NCBI GenBank assembly: GCA_023424865.1
Contig: JAFADM010000383.1
Coordinates: forward strand, 1-6,620
Direction of reading: 5' to 3'
DNA length: 6,620 bases
DNA from: Bacillota bacterium
GTDB lineage: Bacteria; Bacillota_A; Clostridia; DSM-8532
Part shown: piece by piece, positions 6,481 through 6,620 of the stretch
Position numbering within the stretch: position 1 is the stretch's first letter
Layout of the letters: every line of letters starts with the position of its first letter
Notes under the pieces: model-generated
The model's input: the letters and a program-made list of their open reading frames with translations, nothing else
Databases searched by the model: none
What the model was told of the DNA's origin: nothing
Translations under genes and position numbers: made by a program

Positions 6481-6512
6481 TATGGACTTATGGACTTATG
6501 GACTTATGGACT
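6481..6512. repeat. Tandem repeat, 8-bp unit TATGGACT, four perfect copies
   Basis: Four identical head-to-tail copies of TATGGACT fill 6481-6512, beginning just past the T-run of the terminator and ending at TTGAG. The repeat is not inside any supported gene. Its perfect identity suggests recent slippage or active copy-number variation; no function is visible. Confidence 0.95.
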
Positions 6513-6620
6513 TGAGAAATGGGCCATAACCTTGGTTTTCCAATCCGTGCAAAAGGCTATGTTTTTTAATATAGACCCATGTCTTTTAATTCACCCTTGC
6601 CTCTGTGCTATAACACGATG

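Larger units (their letters stand above)
6332..6620. other. Gene-free 3' region with hairpins, a terminator and a tandem repeat
   Basis: No gene with a credible start and ribosome binding site is seen on either strand in this region. Two small AT-rich inverted repeats follow the M56 stop: ATAGAT/ATCTAT (6358-6363 and 6372-6377) and TTGATG/CATCAA (6392-6397 and 6403-6408, 5-nt loop). Neither has a T-run, so they are not terminators alone. The intrinsic terminator and the 8-bp repeat are listed separately. On the + strand an ATG at 6584 opens a frame to the window edge (MSFNSPLPLCYNTM), but it has no ribosome binding site. On the - strand a gene ending near 6590 could run in from the right and cannot be excluded. 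Confidence 0.7.

Noticed and set aside
6510..6620. Open stretches on the - strand that might be a gene remnant, for example a frame reading IAFCTDWKTKVMAHF
   Set aside because: The stretch is only about 28 codons between stops, with no start, no ribosome binding site and no family I recognise; such lengths arise by chance.

Overview
The window is 6620 bp of bacterial DNA with every supported gene on the + strand. Strong GGAGG-type ribosome binding sites, near-consensus TTGACA promoters, moderate GC and the gene families present (DrrA-type ABC exporter, TetR, MGT-type glycosyltransferase, BlaI/M56 pair) suggest a Firmicute, most likely of the class Clostridia. This placement is inferred from style and not from any marker gene.

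Left part (1-1858): the 3' part of an ABC exporter ATPase gene, cut by the window edge before Walker A, overlaps by ATGA with an ABC-2 type permease gene. Together they look like a two-gene drug, antibiotic or lipid exporter.

Middle part (1859-3704): a compact promoter carries two palindromic operator-like sites, one over the -35/spacer and one over the predicted transcription start. It drives a TetR-family repressor gene that overlaps by ATGA with a GT1/MGT-family (macrolide-type) glycosyltransferase gene. The simplest reading is a self-regulated repressor that controls an enzyme which glycosylates a small hydrophobic molecule. With the exporter next door this resembles a drug-response or self-protection cassette, but the substrate is unknown.

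Right part (3705-6331): a second promoter, with three AGTCTA/TAGACT half-sites of which one coincides with the -10, drives a BlaI/MecI-family repressor gene. That gene overlaps the gene for an M56 (BlaR1/MecR1-like) membrane metallopeptidase. The sensor keeps the membrane protease half (HEQTH, EMSCDE), but its extracellular part is not a penicillin-binding domain. It is about 390 residues of beta-rich sequence with a calcium-loop-like DVDQDKRED segment. No beta-lactamase or PBP gene is visible, so the signal and target genes are open.

Right end (6332-6620): no gene is supported. It holds small AT-rich hairpins, a good intrinsic terminator at about 6430-6477 and four perfect copies of an 8-bp tandem repeat at 6481-6512. 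All genes are otherwise ordinary in layout; the most interesting items are the two regulatory regions and the atypical sensor domain of the M56 protein.
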